Shown here: piece after piece, positions 37,498 to 45,887 of the stretch
Layout: each line of letters starts with the position of its first letter
Position numbering within the stretch: position 1 is the stretch's first letter
Origin: Micromonospora luteifusca
GTDB lineage: Bacteria; Actinomycetota; Actinomycetes; Mycobacteriales; Micromonosporaceae
Assembly: GCF_016907275.1 (NCBI RefSeq)
Contig: NZ_JAFBBP010000001.1
Coordinates: 682,001-746,000 of the forward strand
Reading direction: 5' to 3'
DNA: 64,000 nucleotides
Made by a program: the position numbers and the translations under genes
Notes under the pieces: model-generated
Seen by the model: the letters and a program-made list of their open reading frames with translations, nothing else
Databases searched by the model: none
Told to the model about the DNA's origin: nothing

Positions 37498-37521
37498 CGT
37501 AGATGCCGCATTTGATCTACG
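37498..37521. promoter_or_regulatory. inverted repeat upstream of the ThuA operon
   Basis: CGTAGAT (37498-37504) and ATCTACG (37515-37521) are perfect 7-bp arms around 10 bp, 99 bp before the ThuA start. Candidate operator for a sugar-responsive regulator encoded elsewhere. The rest of the 37400-37719 gap shows no gene. Confidence 0.45.
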
Positions 37522-37719
37522 CCAGTCGACATCTGCGCCGATCGGCCCGCGATCCCATGGAACTTTTTCCCGGGATGGCGTCGGATCCGGGCCGAGTCGT
37601 TCGTAGAACGGGCGGAAGGCGGGGACGTCCGCCCGATCCGAAGACGGATGGGATGCTCAACCAGCTGGCAGGCGAAGGTGACATCCCGATCGGGTCCTAC
37701 GTGCACGGAAGGAAGAGGC

Positions 37720-38283
37720 ATGGCAAAGCTGATCTACGTAACCAATGTGTCGCTGGACGGCTACATCGAGGACGAAAGCGGATCCTTCAACTGGTTCCCG
37801 CGCGACGACGAGGTTTTCACGTTCACCACCAACCTCCTGCGGTCCGTGGGTACTTTGCTTTACGGGCGGCGCCTGTACGAGATGATGGCTGTCTGGGAAA
37901 CCGACGCTGCTCTGGCCGCGCAGTCCGGCCTCATGGCTGACTTCGCGAACGTCTGGCAAGCGGCGGACAAGGTCGTCTACTCCACGACTCTCACCGCGGT
38001 ATCGACGGCCGCCACCAGCCTGGAGCGCCGTTTCGACCCCGCCGTCGTACACCAACTGAAGGCCACGGCCAGCAGTGATATCGCCGTTGGAGGCGCCAAC
38101 CTGGCGGCGCAAGCCATGCGCGCTGGACTGGTCGACGAGTGCCAGTTGTTCGTCTGGCCCACGGTCGTCGGAGGCGGCAAGCCGTGGCTGCCTACTGGCG
38201 TGCGCACCGACTTCGCGCTCCTCGACGAACGCCGATTCCAGAACGGCGTTGTTCACCTCCGTTACCGCGCTCTCGGCCACTGA
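37720..38283 (+). CDS. dihydrofolate reductase family protein (RibD_C-like)
   Basis: 187-aa protein with the DHFR/RibD C-terminal fold: KLIYVTNVSLDGYIEDESG, TLLYGRRLYEMMAVWE (cofactor strand and helix), SSDIAVGGANLAAQAM and LFVWPTVVGGGKPWLP. These stand-alone actinobacterial members likely bind NADPH but are not shown to be folate enzymes. ATG at 37720 follows GGAAGGAAG; the frame open to 37648 is rejected. Confidence 0.9.
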   Translation: MAKLIYVTNVSLDGYIEDESGSFNWFPRDDEVFTFTTNLLRSVGTLLYGRRLYEMMAVWETDAALAAQSGLMADFANVWQAADKVVYSTTLTAVSTAATSLERRFDPAVVHQLKATASSDIAVGGANLAAQAMRAGLVDECQLFVWPTVVGGGKPWLPTGVRTDFALLDERRFQNGVVHLRYRALGH

Positions 38284-38358
38284 CCCAAGCATCGGAGGTC
38301 CGTCGCATGACCGAGTGACGGTCGCGGTAACGTCCCGGGCCGACAGCATCGAGAGGTT

Positions 38359-38730
38359 GCCGGCGGGCTGGCCACGCCCAACCGCTGGTACGCCACGAAG
38401 ATCGCCCGCGAGTGGAACGTCCCGGCTGGCGGCGTCGGCTACGTGACCCGGTTCGATGTCCAGCGTGCGCACCTGGACCGTTACGAGGTTCATCAGGTCG
38501 GTGGCCGCGACGTGCGGGAGTACTGGATCCCCGCAGAGGAGCTTGACGACCTCAACGCCCACATAGTCGGGGCGATCGTCGAAGAAGCCGACTACCGCGG
38601 TCCCGTGAGCGACCAGTTTCGCGTTCGACTTTGCGGCCTAGCGGGCCGGCGGCGCGAGCATTCGCTCCACCGAATCGAGCTGGCACCAGGCGAGCGAGTC
38701 GTACCCGTCCTCCTCGCCCATCCGGCGTAG
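38359..38730 (+). pseudogene. 3' fragment of an unrecognised protein gene
   Basis: In-frame coding-like sequence reads GLATPNRWYATKIAREWNVP, then RFDVQRAHLDRYEVHQVGG and REYWIPAEELDDLNAHIVG. The phrase structure (conserved-looking WYATKIAREW, YWIPAEELD) suggests a real protein end, but the frame is closed by a stop at 38308 with no plausible N-terminus, and the 3' part runs antisense into the HEAT-repeat gene. A short gene starting at the GTG at 38443 would omit the best part. I read it as a truncated gene copy; family not recognised. Confidence 0.45.
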
Positions 38731-39909
38731 CTCCGCGAGGGCGTTCGCATCCCCGCGCAGGGCCAGACCGCTCGCCGCGTAGACGCGGACCTCCCTGTCG
38801 TCGCCGCTCATCAGGGCGGTGAGCTGTTCTCGCAGTGCGGGCGCGTCGATCACGGGATAGATGAACTGGGCCGTCGCCACCGCGCGGACCGTCGGGTCCG
38901 GGTCCCGGGCCAGGCTCAGCATCGCCTCCAGGACGTGCGGTGGTGGGTCGTCGGCGGGTCGGCCGATGCCGTTGAGCAGGTCTGCGGCCGCGCGGCTGCG
39001 GACCTGGGGGCGATGGTCCAGGACGAATGGCAGGAACTCGTAGAGGATCGCGCCGATCGGGCTGAAGCCGGCGTAGGCACCGAGCACACTGCACAGCGTC
39101 TCGGTGTCCGTCTCGACCGCCATCCGGTCCCGCAGCACCGTCAGGGCATCGGCGGCGTACGGCGCGTCGGCGGCCTCTCCGTCCAGAGTGGAAAAGTGCA
39201 GCAGTTCGGCGGCGAAGCCGCGCACCGCCACCTGCGGGTCGGCGAGCCGCCCGGCTACCCACCGGAAGGTTTCCTCCACCGGGAACCGGGTAATGACGAT
39301 GTGCCGCGACGTCTGCCAGTCGTACGATTCCGGGTCCGACGACCACAGTGCACGCGCCAGCAGTTCGTCGCGCGAGACGGGGAGGTCCAGCCACTTTTCG
39401 AGGACGGTGACGGCGGCCCGGTGCTCGGCGAGAACCTCCGCTCGTCGGCCGTCGGCGGCGGTCAGGCGGATCCGCAGCGCTCGGGGCGAGTGTTCGTCCG
39501 CGCTGAGGTGGTCCCGCGCCACCGTGACGGTGTCGTCGTCCACCGCACCCGCTCGGCGGCGCAACTCGGCCTCCGGGTCGACGTCGAGCCAGGCCCGGGC
39601 TGCGTCGAGCGCACCCCGCAGTGTGGCCTCCGGGATCGGGTAACGAGACAGCAGTTGTTCCAGCAGCCCGCTGGCTCCGTGCTCGGCCGCCCAGACCACC
39701 GGGTCGACGTCGCCCCAGGGTCCGCAGGGCACGGCTTCACCGGGCTGGTACAGCAGTTGTGTGAGCCCTGGGCCGCCCCAGCGGACCATCTCGCCGGCCA
39801 CCGCGCGGCCTTCGTCCTGCCACTGCGCTTCAACCGGCAGCGCGTTCAGGTGTCGGCGGACAGTGCCGAGGTCACCGTCCCGGACAGCATCGATCACCGC
39901 TTGCTCCAC
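38638..39909 (-). CDS. HEAT-repeat protein
   Basis: 423-aa all-helical protein. The N-terminal 110 residues resemble short ankyrin-like helix pairs (AVIDAVRDGDLGTVRRHLNA, WAAEHGASGLLEQLL); the C-terminal 250 residues form HEAT-like pairs (DPQVAVRGFAAELLHF, HRPQVRSRAAADLLNGI, DPDPTVRAVATAQFIY, DREVRVYAASGLALRG). This is a protein-binding scaffold; no catalytic motif is seen and the partner is unknown. Monocistronic by orientation of neighbours, 31 bp from the serine hydrolase gene on the same strand. Confidence 0.8.
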   Translation of the reverse strand: MEQAVIDAVRDGDLGTVRRHLNALPVEAQWQDEGRAVAGEMVRWGGPGLTQLLYQPGEAVPCGPWGDVDPVVWAAEHGASGLLEQLLSRYPIPEATLRGALDAARAWLDVDPEAELRRRAGAVDDDTVTVARDHLSADEHSPRALRIRLTAADGRRAEVLAEHRAAVTVLEKWLDLPVSRDELLARALWSSDPESYDWQTSRHIVITRFPVEETFRWVAGRLADPQVAVRGFAAELLHFSTLDGEAADAPYAADALTVLRDRMAVETDTETLCSVLGAYAGFSPIGAILYEFLPFVLDHRPQVRSRAAADLLNGIGRPADDPPPHVLEAMLSLARDPDPTVRAVATAQFIYPVIDAPALREQLTALMSGDDREVRVYAASGLALRGDANALAELRRMGEEDGYDSLAWCQLDSVERMLAPPAR

Positions 39910-39940
39910 ACGGCCATTCTGCCCTTACCGCCCAGCGCAG

Positions 39941-41008
39941 CTACACGACTGTCTCGATCTCATCCAGAGCTGTGACGGTACGAGAAACTTCGCGGATCAG
40001 ATCGAGCGGTTCTTCGGTCCAGTGCGAGGCGAGCACGAGCTCACGGGCCGGATCGACCCACAGCAGGTGTCGCCCGCCGTTGCCGCGGGCGCTGCGGCCG
40101 GTCGCCGGGGCTCCGGGCCACGGCACCTGCTCATCATTGAGCCACCACAGATAGCCGTATTCCCGTTTGACCGGGCACGGAGCCCATGACTGGTCAACCC
40201 ATTCGGCGCTCAGCAGTCGGGTCCCGGCGTGGGTCCCTCGGTTCAGAAAGAGTTGCCCGATCAGGGCCAGATCCCTGGCCGGGATGACCAGGCCCCCGCC
40301 CCAGTGCGCGCCACCAGAAACCACCTCGACCCGGTGGCCGTCGATGTCGACAGCGCTCGTCCGGTACCCGTGCCACGACCACCGGTCGGAGCCACCCATC
40401 GGGTCCATGACGCGCTCCCGCAGCACGTCCGGCAGCGCCCTGCGAAACAGGAGTGTGAGCGCGTACGTCAACAGGTTCATCCGCACGTCGTTGTACGCCC
40501 ACCCCTCCCCCGGCGGTGTGCCGTGCACCTCTGTCCGCTCGCGGAAGCTCTGCGCGTCCACGCTCGTCGGTTTGCCCCACAGCTCGCCCTCCCACTGGCT
40601 CGACTGCTGCAGCAGATGACGCCAGGTGATGCGCTCGTTGTGCGGCCCGTGGAATTCAGGAACGTCGACGACCTGGTACACCGGTTGGTCCGGCACCAGC
40701 AGCCCGTCGTCGAAGGCCAGGCCGGCCACGACCGACACGACGGACTTGGTGACGCTGAACGCCATCTCAGGGGCGTCCGGATCGCCCCAGGCCGCGACCT
40801 CTCGACCCCCGACCCGGACAACACCACTGGCCCCACTGGCGGCAAGCAACGGGCCGACAACCTCTCGGTGACTCGTGTCGGACACCTGTGCTGCCAGGTA
40901 GGTCTCGATGTCGGCAGCATCCCTCGTCCATCGGGCACCAAACTCCCGGACGATCCGTCCCAGAACCTGCTGATCCACGGATGCGGTCTTGATCATTCGT
41001 CGTGTCAT
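39941..41008 (-). CDS. beta-lactamase-family serine hydrolase
   Basis: 355-aa class-C-beta-lactamase/esterase-like protein. The catalytic SxxK is FSVTKSVVSV, the Tyr motif is WAYNDVRMNLL (YxN), and a C-terminal GNGGRHLLWVDP replaces the KTG box. No signal peptide is seen, so it is probably a cytoplasmic esterase or amidase, not a secreted beta-lactamase. Substrate unknown. Confidence 0.85.
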   Translation of the reverse strand: MTRRMIKTASVDQQVLGRIVREFGARWTRDAADIETYLAAQVSDTSHREVVGPLLAASGASGVVRVGGREVAAWGDPDAPEMAFSVTKSVVSVVAGLAFDDGLLVPDQPVYQVVDVPEFHGPHNERITWRHLLQQSSQWEGELWGKPTSVDAQSFRERTEVHGTPPGEGWAYNDVRMNLLTYALTLLFRRALPDVLRERVMDPMGGSDRWSWHGYRTSAVDIDGHRVEVVSGGAHWGGGLVIPARDLALIGQLFLNRGTHAGTRLLSAEWVDQSWAPCPVKREYGYLWWLNDEQVPWPGAPATGRSARGNGGRHLLWVDPARELVLASHWTEEPLDLIREVSRTVTALDEIETVV

Positions 41009-41166
41009 CGATCGAGGCTGTCATACAGCCGCTCGCGGCGGTGCGCCCCGAAGGGCACATCAGCCCCCTGCGTCATTTCCCGGTGCGGTACGTTCTCGAG
41101 GTCCACGGCCGGCGACGGCAATCGCGAGGGTCGTAGTCAGATCTCCGTTTTATGTAGTGTGCCGAA

Positions 41167-41730
41167 GTGACAAGAAGCGAGCGAATCGCGGACCAGCTGG
41201 ACCGGCACTGGCACAAGAACCTGCGGCCGCGGCTGCACGGTCTTGCCGACGAGGAGTACTTCTGGGAGCCGGTGCGCGGCTGCTGGAGCATCCGCCCACG
41301 TGACACGTCGGCCGCACCGATGTCGGCAGGTTCGGGGAAATGGACGATGGACTCCGCGTCCCCCGACCCGGCGCCGGCGCCGGTGACCACGATTGCCTGG
41401 CGGCTGGCGCACATCATCGTCTCCTGCCTGGGCTATCGGGTCGGATGGCACTTCGGCGGCCAGGACGTCGACTCCCAGACATTCGCCTACGCGGGGACCG
41501 CCGACGAGGCGCTGAAACAACTCGATGAGATGTACGGGAGATGGAACTCGGGGGTCCGCGAGCTTTCCGACGCTGACCTGGAGAATCCGCCCACGGTGGG
41601 TCCCGAGCGGTTCCCCATGGAGGGCATCGTCCTGCACGTCAACAGGGAACTGATCCATCACGGCGCCGAGATCTCCCTGCTGCGCGACCTCTACCGCTGG
41701 CAGGACGAAGCCGTACCGCGCCGAATATGA
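41167..41730 (+). CDS. DinB-family protein
   Basis: 187-aa four-helix-bundle DinB/mycothiol-transferase-like protein. The metal-binding His positions lie in TTIAWRLAHIIVSCLGYRVG and in VLHVNRELIHHGAEISLLRDLY. Relatives include thiol-dependent detoxification S-transferases in actinobacteria. GTG start at 41167. Divergent from the serine hydrolase. Confidence 0.82.
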   Translation: MTRSERIADQLDRHWHKNLRPRLHGLADEEYFWEPVRGCWSIRPRDTSAAPMSAGSGKWTMDSASPDPAPAPVTTIAWRLAHIIVSCLGYRVGWHFGGQDVDSQTFAYAGTADEALKQLDEMYGRWNSGVRELSDADLENPPTVGPERFPMEGIVLHVNRELIHHGAEISLLRDLYRWQDEAVPRRI

Positions 41731-41775
41731 CGTCCCGGCAACCGGCGATCGGCTTGGGAAACCTTCAAACTGCAG

Positions 41776-42615
41776 CTATCCGACCAGTGCCTGGGTGCCG
41801 AGCACGGTGAGCATCGCGAGGCGGTCGGCGTCCTCGGTGCCGGGCTCGGCGGTGTAGACCATGATGCGCAGGTCGCTGCCCGCCACGGTGAGCACGTCGC
41901 AGTCCAGCGTCAGGGGGCCGACGTGCGGATGATCGATGGTCTTGCGTGCAGCCTCATGACGGCCGACAGTGCCGGAATCCCACAACTTCGCGAACCGGTC
42001 GTTGTTCGCGCGTAGTTCCGCGACCAGCTGCCGGAGCTGCTGGTCGGCCGGATAGCAGCCCGCGGCCGCACGCAGGTCGGCAACCAGCGCCGTCTCGAAC
42101 GCTCGCAGGGACTGCTGGGTGTGCCGGGCTCGGGTACCCGGTCCGAGAAAATGCCGCCACACCGCGTTGCGGTGGTTGCCACGCCAACCGGATGGATCGC
42201 CCATCAACGCCGCGTACGGCGGATTAGCCACAAGCAGCGTCCAGGACGCGTCGTAGACGCCGACGGGTGTCCCGGTCAGCCTGTCCAGCAGCCGCTGGAC
42301 GCTCGGGGTGATGTAGGCGGGCACCGTTTCCGGGCCCGACGGTGCCAGCCCGGCCAGCCGAAACAGGTGTGCGCGCTCGGTTGCCGAGAGCCGCAGGGCC
42401 CTGGCCAGGGCTTCGACGACCTGCGCCGACGGATTGGACGCGCGGCCCTGTTCGAGGCGGGTGATGTAGTCGACGGAGATCCCGGCCAGCAGGGCGAGCT
42501 CCTCGCGGCGCAGTCCGGCCGCACGTCGGCGCCCACCGGCGGGCAGCCCGGCGGCCTCGGGCGAGACCCGGTCGCGCCAGCGGTGCACCGCCTGCCCGAA
42601 TTCCGTCGTCGTCAT
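41776..42615 (-). CDS. XRE-family regulator with MmyB-like ligand domain
   Basis: 279-aa regulator of the same family as the one at 20608: HTH region RRRAAGLRREELALLAGISV and RLEQGRASNPSAQVVEALA, then the MmyB-like domain (GVYDASWTLLVANPPYAALM, FETALVADLRAAAGCYPAD). ATG at 42615. It diverges from an SDR reductase across a 102-bp gap, which contains a GTCCC-8 bp-GGGAC dyad (42662-42679). The SDR is the likely target. Confidence 0.9.
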   Translation of the reverse strand: MTTTEFGQAVHRWRDRVSPEAAGLPAGGRRRAAGLRREELALLAGISVDYITRLEQGRASNPSAQVVEALARALRLSATERAHLFRLAGLAPSGPETVPAYITPSVQRLLDRLTGTPVGVYDASWTLLVANPPYAALMGDPSGWRGNHRNAVWRHFLGPGTRARHTQQSLRAFETALVADLRAAAGCYPADQQLRQLVAELRANNDRFAKLWDSGTVGRHEAARKTIDHPHVGPLTLDCDVLTVAGSDLRIMVYTAEPGTEDADRLAMLTVLGTQALVG

Positions 42616-42717
42616 GCTCACCAGTGTGCCCCTTAAGTTGTGGTATTGCCTGGTACTGGCAGTCCCAGGAAGACGGGACGACTGGGCGACCGCACCGCCG
42701 GGCCGGAGCCTGGAGGC

Positions 42718-43425
42718 ATGACAACAACACTGATCACCGGAGCGAACAAGGGACTCGGCTTCGAGACCGCCCGTCGACTCATCGCCGCAGGTCACACCGT
42801 CTACCTCGGCAGCCGGGACGCCGAACGCGGGCGCCGCGCCGCCGAGCAACTGGGCGCGCGAGCCGTCCAGCTCGACGTCACCGACGACGCGTCCGTGGAG
42901 GCCGCAGCGCAGGCCATCGAGGCTGACGGAGGACTGGACATACTGATCAACAACGCGGGCGTCGAGGGAAGGGGTGCCGGCAACATCGTGATCGGCGCTG
43001 CGGACGTGACCGCCGACACGATGCGGGAGACGTTCGAGACGAACGTCTTCGGCATGGTCCGCGTCACCCACGCGTTCCTGCCGCTGCTGCAGCGTTCGGC
43101 GGCCCCGGTCATTGTCAATCTCAGCAGCGGCCTGGCCTCGCTGGCTCGGGTCACCGATGCGGGCACCCCGACGTACGCCTACCCCGGGGTCGCCTACCCG
43201 GCGTCGAAGACCGCGGTCAACATGATCACCGTGCAGTACGCGAAGGCGTTCCCGAACATGCGGATCAACGCGGTCGAGCCAGGCTTCACCAAGACCGACC
43301 TGAACGGGAACACCGGAATCCAGACTGTCGAGCAGGGCGCCGAGATCATCGTCCGCATGGCGCAGGTGGGCCCCGACGGCCCCACCGGAGGCTACTTTGA
43401 CGCCGAGGGCGCCCTCCCCTGGTAG
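42718..43425 (+). CDS. SDR-family oxidoreductase
   Basis: 235-aa short-chain dehydrogenase with TGANKGLGFETARRLI (cofactor), ILINNAGVEG, NLSSGLASLARV with the catalytic Ser and YPASKTAVNMITV (YxxxK). ATG at 42718 has GGAG in front. Close to carbonyl-reductase-type SDRs found next to XRE/MmyB regulators. Ends shortly before a strong terminator. Confidence 0.9.
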   Translation: MTTTLITGANKGLGFETARRLIAAGHTVYLGSRDAERGRRAAEQLGARAVQLDVTDDASVEAAAQAIEADGGLDILINNAGVEGRGAGNIVIGAADVTADTMRETFETNVFGMVRVTHAFLPLLQRSAAPVIVNLSSGLASLARVTDAGTPTYAYPGVAYPASKTAVNMITVQYAKAFPNMRINAVEPGFTKTDLNGNTGIQTVEQGAEIIVRMAQVGPDGPTGGYFDAEGALPW

Positions 43426-43452
43426 GAGGAGGGGTAATCAGGTGGAGGAGAC

Positions 43453-43493
43453 CGGCCTGGTCGGCCCGTGCACACGCGGGGCCGGCCAGGCCG
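43453..43493 (+). terminator. 15-bp hairpin terminator after the SDR gene
   Basis: CGGCCTGGTCGGCCC (43453-43467) pairs with 43479-43493 with one wobble pair around an 11-nt loop, 28 bp past the SDR stop. Confidence 0.7.
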
Positions 43494-43819
43494 CATCCAC
43501 GCGATGATCCACGACGACCAGGGCGTACGCGTCAGTTCTGGAATGGAGAACGTCGCGACGACACCGTTGTGGTCGGACCTGGTGCCACCGACGCGGTCGT
43601 GGCGTTGATGTGTGTAACGAAAATCGAGCCTTTATCGAGTACGTCGAACATGCTCTTCTTGTCGATCAGCGCCTCACCAGCCTGGTTGGTCCCGCCAGCT
43701 CTGATGTGGATGCATGTCGGGTACTCGACCCAGCGCTATCGCCTGAATCCCCTTGCCCGGACAGTGCACTCGGGGCTCGAGGGGGTGGGAAATTGGGACA
43801 GCCGACGGGTGAGTCCGTC
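43494..43819. other. intergenic region upstream of the unknown two-gene operon
   Basis: 326 bp without a recognised gene. The downstream frame is open from 43610, but the N-terminal extension it would add has no protein-like pattern. The region should contain the promoter of the two large unknown genes; I see no clear dyad in it. Confidence 0.5.
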
Positions 43820-45877
43820 ATGATCCAGGACTGGTTCAGTGTGCCGCGGGTGTCCGCCGAGAACCGGGCGGCGGTCTTCGGTGCGCGTACCCAGGACCCG
43901 CGGGTGGAATTCGTCGCGCTGACCGTACGGTACTGGATGGACGCGCACGCCACCCGCTCGATGACCCGCGACCGGGTGTTGCAGGCGATGACCGGCCGGA
44001 TCTCCGCCGACAACGTCTGGGACCTGGTCGCGATGCTGGCGAGGCTCCGGCTGGCCGAGGCGTTCTTCGACCTGGCGGCCTCAGACGTCGACGCGGACGG
44101 CGCGTTCCGACGATTCCTGCTCGGCCTCGACCCCGCGCTGCTCGACGCGATGCGCCACTACGCAGCCTGGAACGGCATCAATCCCAAGCTGTTCCTCGAC
44201 GGCTTCCTGGTGGGCGTCGGGGAGTCGTTCGCGACGGTGGTGGTCGACCTCGGCAAACTCGTGCAGCTGGTCGGTCGCCTCCAGCAGGAGCAGCTGACCA
44301 CCCTGATCGTGCTCACCGTGGATCCCCGGGCCGGTCTGCAACGTCTTGCCGAGCAGGCCACCGTCGTCCGCGAGGCGTTGGCCGGCGTCGTGGCCGCGTT
44401 GGACCCGAGCACCGTGCCCGAGCGGTTGCTGACGCTCTGGCGCGGCTGGGCGGCGGAATTCGGGCGGCACCTGGAGGAACTCGACCCGTTCGCGGCCGGC
44501 CGGCTGCTCGGCAGGATCGCTGGCGACCTGTTCCAGCTGCTGACCGGCCTGGTCCAACTGGTCCGGCTACTCGGTGGCGTGGCGGTGCGCGCCGCGATCC
44601 GGTACGTGCCGCTGCTGATCGTGGGTGCCCGGGAGGCCGCCGCCGAGGTCCGTCTCCTGACCACCCAGATCGCCGCGCTGCTCGTCGCGATCGGCCGGGC
44701 GGCACTGCTGGCCACGCCGCAGGTAGGCCTGGCCGTGCTGCGTACCCTGTTCCCCCCGAAGGTGCTCGACGCGTTGTTCCGGCAGGGCCGGACGCTGCTG
44801 GTCGACGCCGAGTTGACCCTGACCGTGTTCAACCAGGCTGCGCACGCCGAAGCGTTCGCCGGGGCGGGTGCGGGAGCCCGGCTCAGCGCGCTGATCAGCG
44901 CCGACGGCAAGCCGGTCCTGATGGCGTGCATGTCGGAGACGGTGTCGTCGGCCGGTCGCTCGGCCAGCCGAGCGGAGCTGAACCAGGCGCTCGACGAGAT
45001 CATCAAGCGCGTCGAGGGCCTGCGCGAGCTCAAACCGCCCAAGACCCCCCGGGACATCCGGGCCGCCGCAGTGCGGGCCGCCATCGCCCGCCAGCTCGAG
45101 CAGCGCCTGACCACGGTGTTCAACCGGGCGTTGCAGACCGCCGCGTACGAGGAGTTCCGCGCGCTGCGTAAGGCCGGGCAGGCGCAACCCTGGCGGCTCG
45201 GCCAACAGGTACACCGGCGGATGGCGGCCGAGACCGCTCAGTTGGTCGCTCGCTCACCGGGGTTGCAGCCGTTCGCGGAGAAGTCGCTCGCCACGGTCGT
45301 CGAGGCGGTCCGCGCGGCCAACCCGGAGCTGGCTGCGGCCCTGCGCGGCTCCGACGCGGTGCTACGGCAGACGGTCGCCCAACTGCTGCTCAGCCACCCG
45401 GACCGGGACCTTCTGCTGCGCCTCGTCGGGTTCACCCGGAGCCCGTCCGCGGCCGGCGCGGAAAAGGCGTTGGCCGCCCACCTCGCCGAGCGGTTCGGGT
45501 GGAAGGCGTCCACGACCGTCGGTGAGCTCCGCAGCGACCTGCTGTTGGTCGACAGCGAGGCGGCCCGGGTGACAAACGTGGACTGGACCGCGTCGACGAA
45601 GCTGGAGCGCTTCGAGAAGACGTGGGGCACGGTCGCCGACGACCTCGGCGAGGCGTTCGACGGTCGCTGGGAGGCGATCGCGGACGCCTACCAGCGTGCC
45701 AAGAAGGGCGGGGTGCCGGCGGAGGTCGTCGCCGGCCTGGAAGAGCTGACGGCACACGCCGTGCGAGAGACCGTCGTCCGGCAGGCCGCCCTCAGCCAGT
45801 TGTTTCCCGGGTTCTTCGTCACCTCGCACGAGATGACCTACCAGGGCCTGCAAACCCTGTTCAAAATGCCACTTTAG
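43820..45877 (+). CDS. unrecognised large helical protein, gene 1 of a two-gene operon
   Basis: 685 aa from the ATG at 43820 (MIQDWFSVPR). I do not recognise the family. It is Ala/Leu/Arg-rich and appears almost entirely alpha-helical. A long hydrophobic stretch at about residues 225-310 (LFQLLTGLVQLVRLLGGVAV, AAIRYVPLLIVGA, QIAALLVAIGRAALL) could be membrane-associated or a buried helical bundle. The C-terminal 300 residues are charged helices. No signal peptide, Walker motif or catalytic signature is seen. It is followed after 10 bp by the second unknown gene, so the two products probably act together. No strong ribosome site is visible before the ATG, so the start is uncertain. Confidence 0.75.
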   Translation: MIQDWFSVPRVSAENRAAVFGARTQDPRVEFVALTVRYWMDAHATRSMTRDRVLQAMTGRISADNVWDLVAMLARLRLAEAFFDLAASDVDADGAFRRFLLGLDPALLDAMRHYAAWNGINPKLFLDGFLVGVGESFATVVVDLGKLVQLVGRLQQEQLTTLIVLTVDPRAGLQRLAEQATVVREALAGVVAALDPSTVPERLLTLWRGWAAEFGRHLEELDPFAAGRLLGRIAGDLFQLLTGLVQLVRLLGGVAVRAAIRYVPLLIVGAREAAAEVRLLTTQIAALLVAIGRAALLATPQVGLAVLRTLFPPKVLDALFRQGRTLLVDAELTLTVFNQAAHAEAFAGAGAGARLSALISADGKPVLMACMSETVSSAGRSASRAELNQALDEIIKRVEGLRELKPPKTPRDIRAAAVRAAIARQLEQRLTTVFNRALQTAAYEEFRALRKAGQAQPWRLGQQVHRRMAAETAQLVARSPGLQPFAEKSLATVVEAVRAANPELAAALRGSDAVLRQTVAQLLLSHPDRDLLLRLVGFTRSPSAAGAEKALAAHLAERFGWKASTTVGELRSDLLLVDSEAARVTNVDWTASTKLERFEKTWGTVADDLGEAFDGRWEAIADAYQRAKKGGVPAEVVAGLEELTAHAVRETVVRQAALSQLFPGFFVTSHEMTYQGLQTLFKMPL

Positions 45878-45887
45878 AGGAGCACCG

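Noticed and set aside
38443..38730. Complete small gene of 95 codons
   Set aside because: The best protein-like sequence lies upstream of this start and the end is antisense to the HEAT-repeat gene; treated as a fragment.
39941..41008. Secreted beta-lactamase (resistance gene)
   Set aside because: No signal peptide and no KTG box; more likely an intracellular esterase-type relative.
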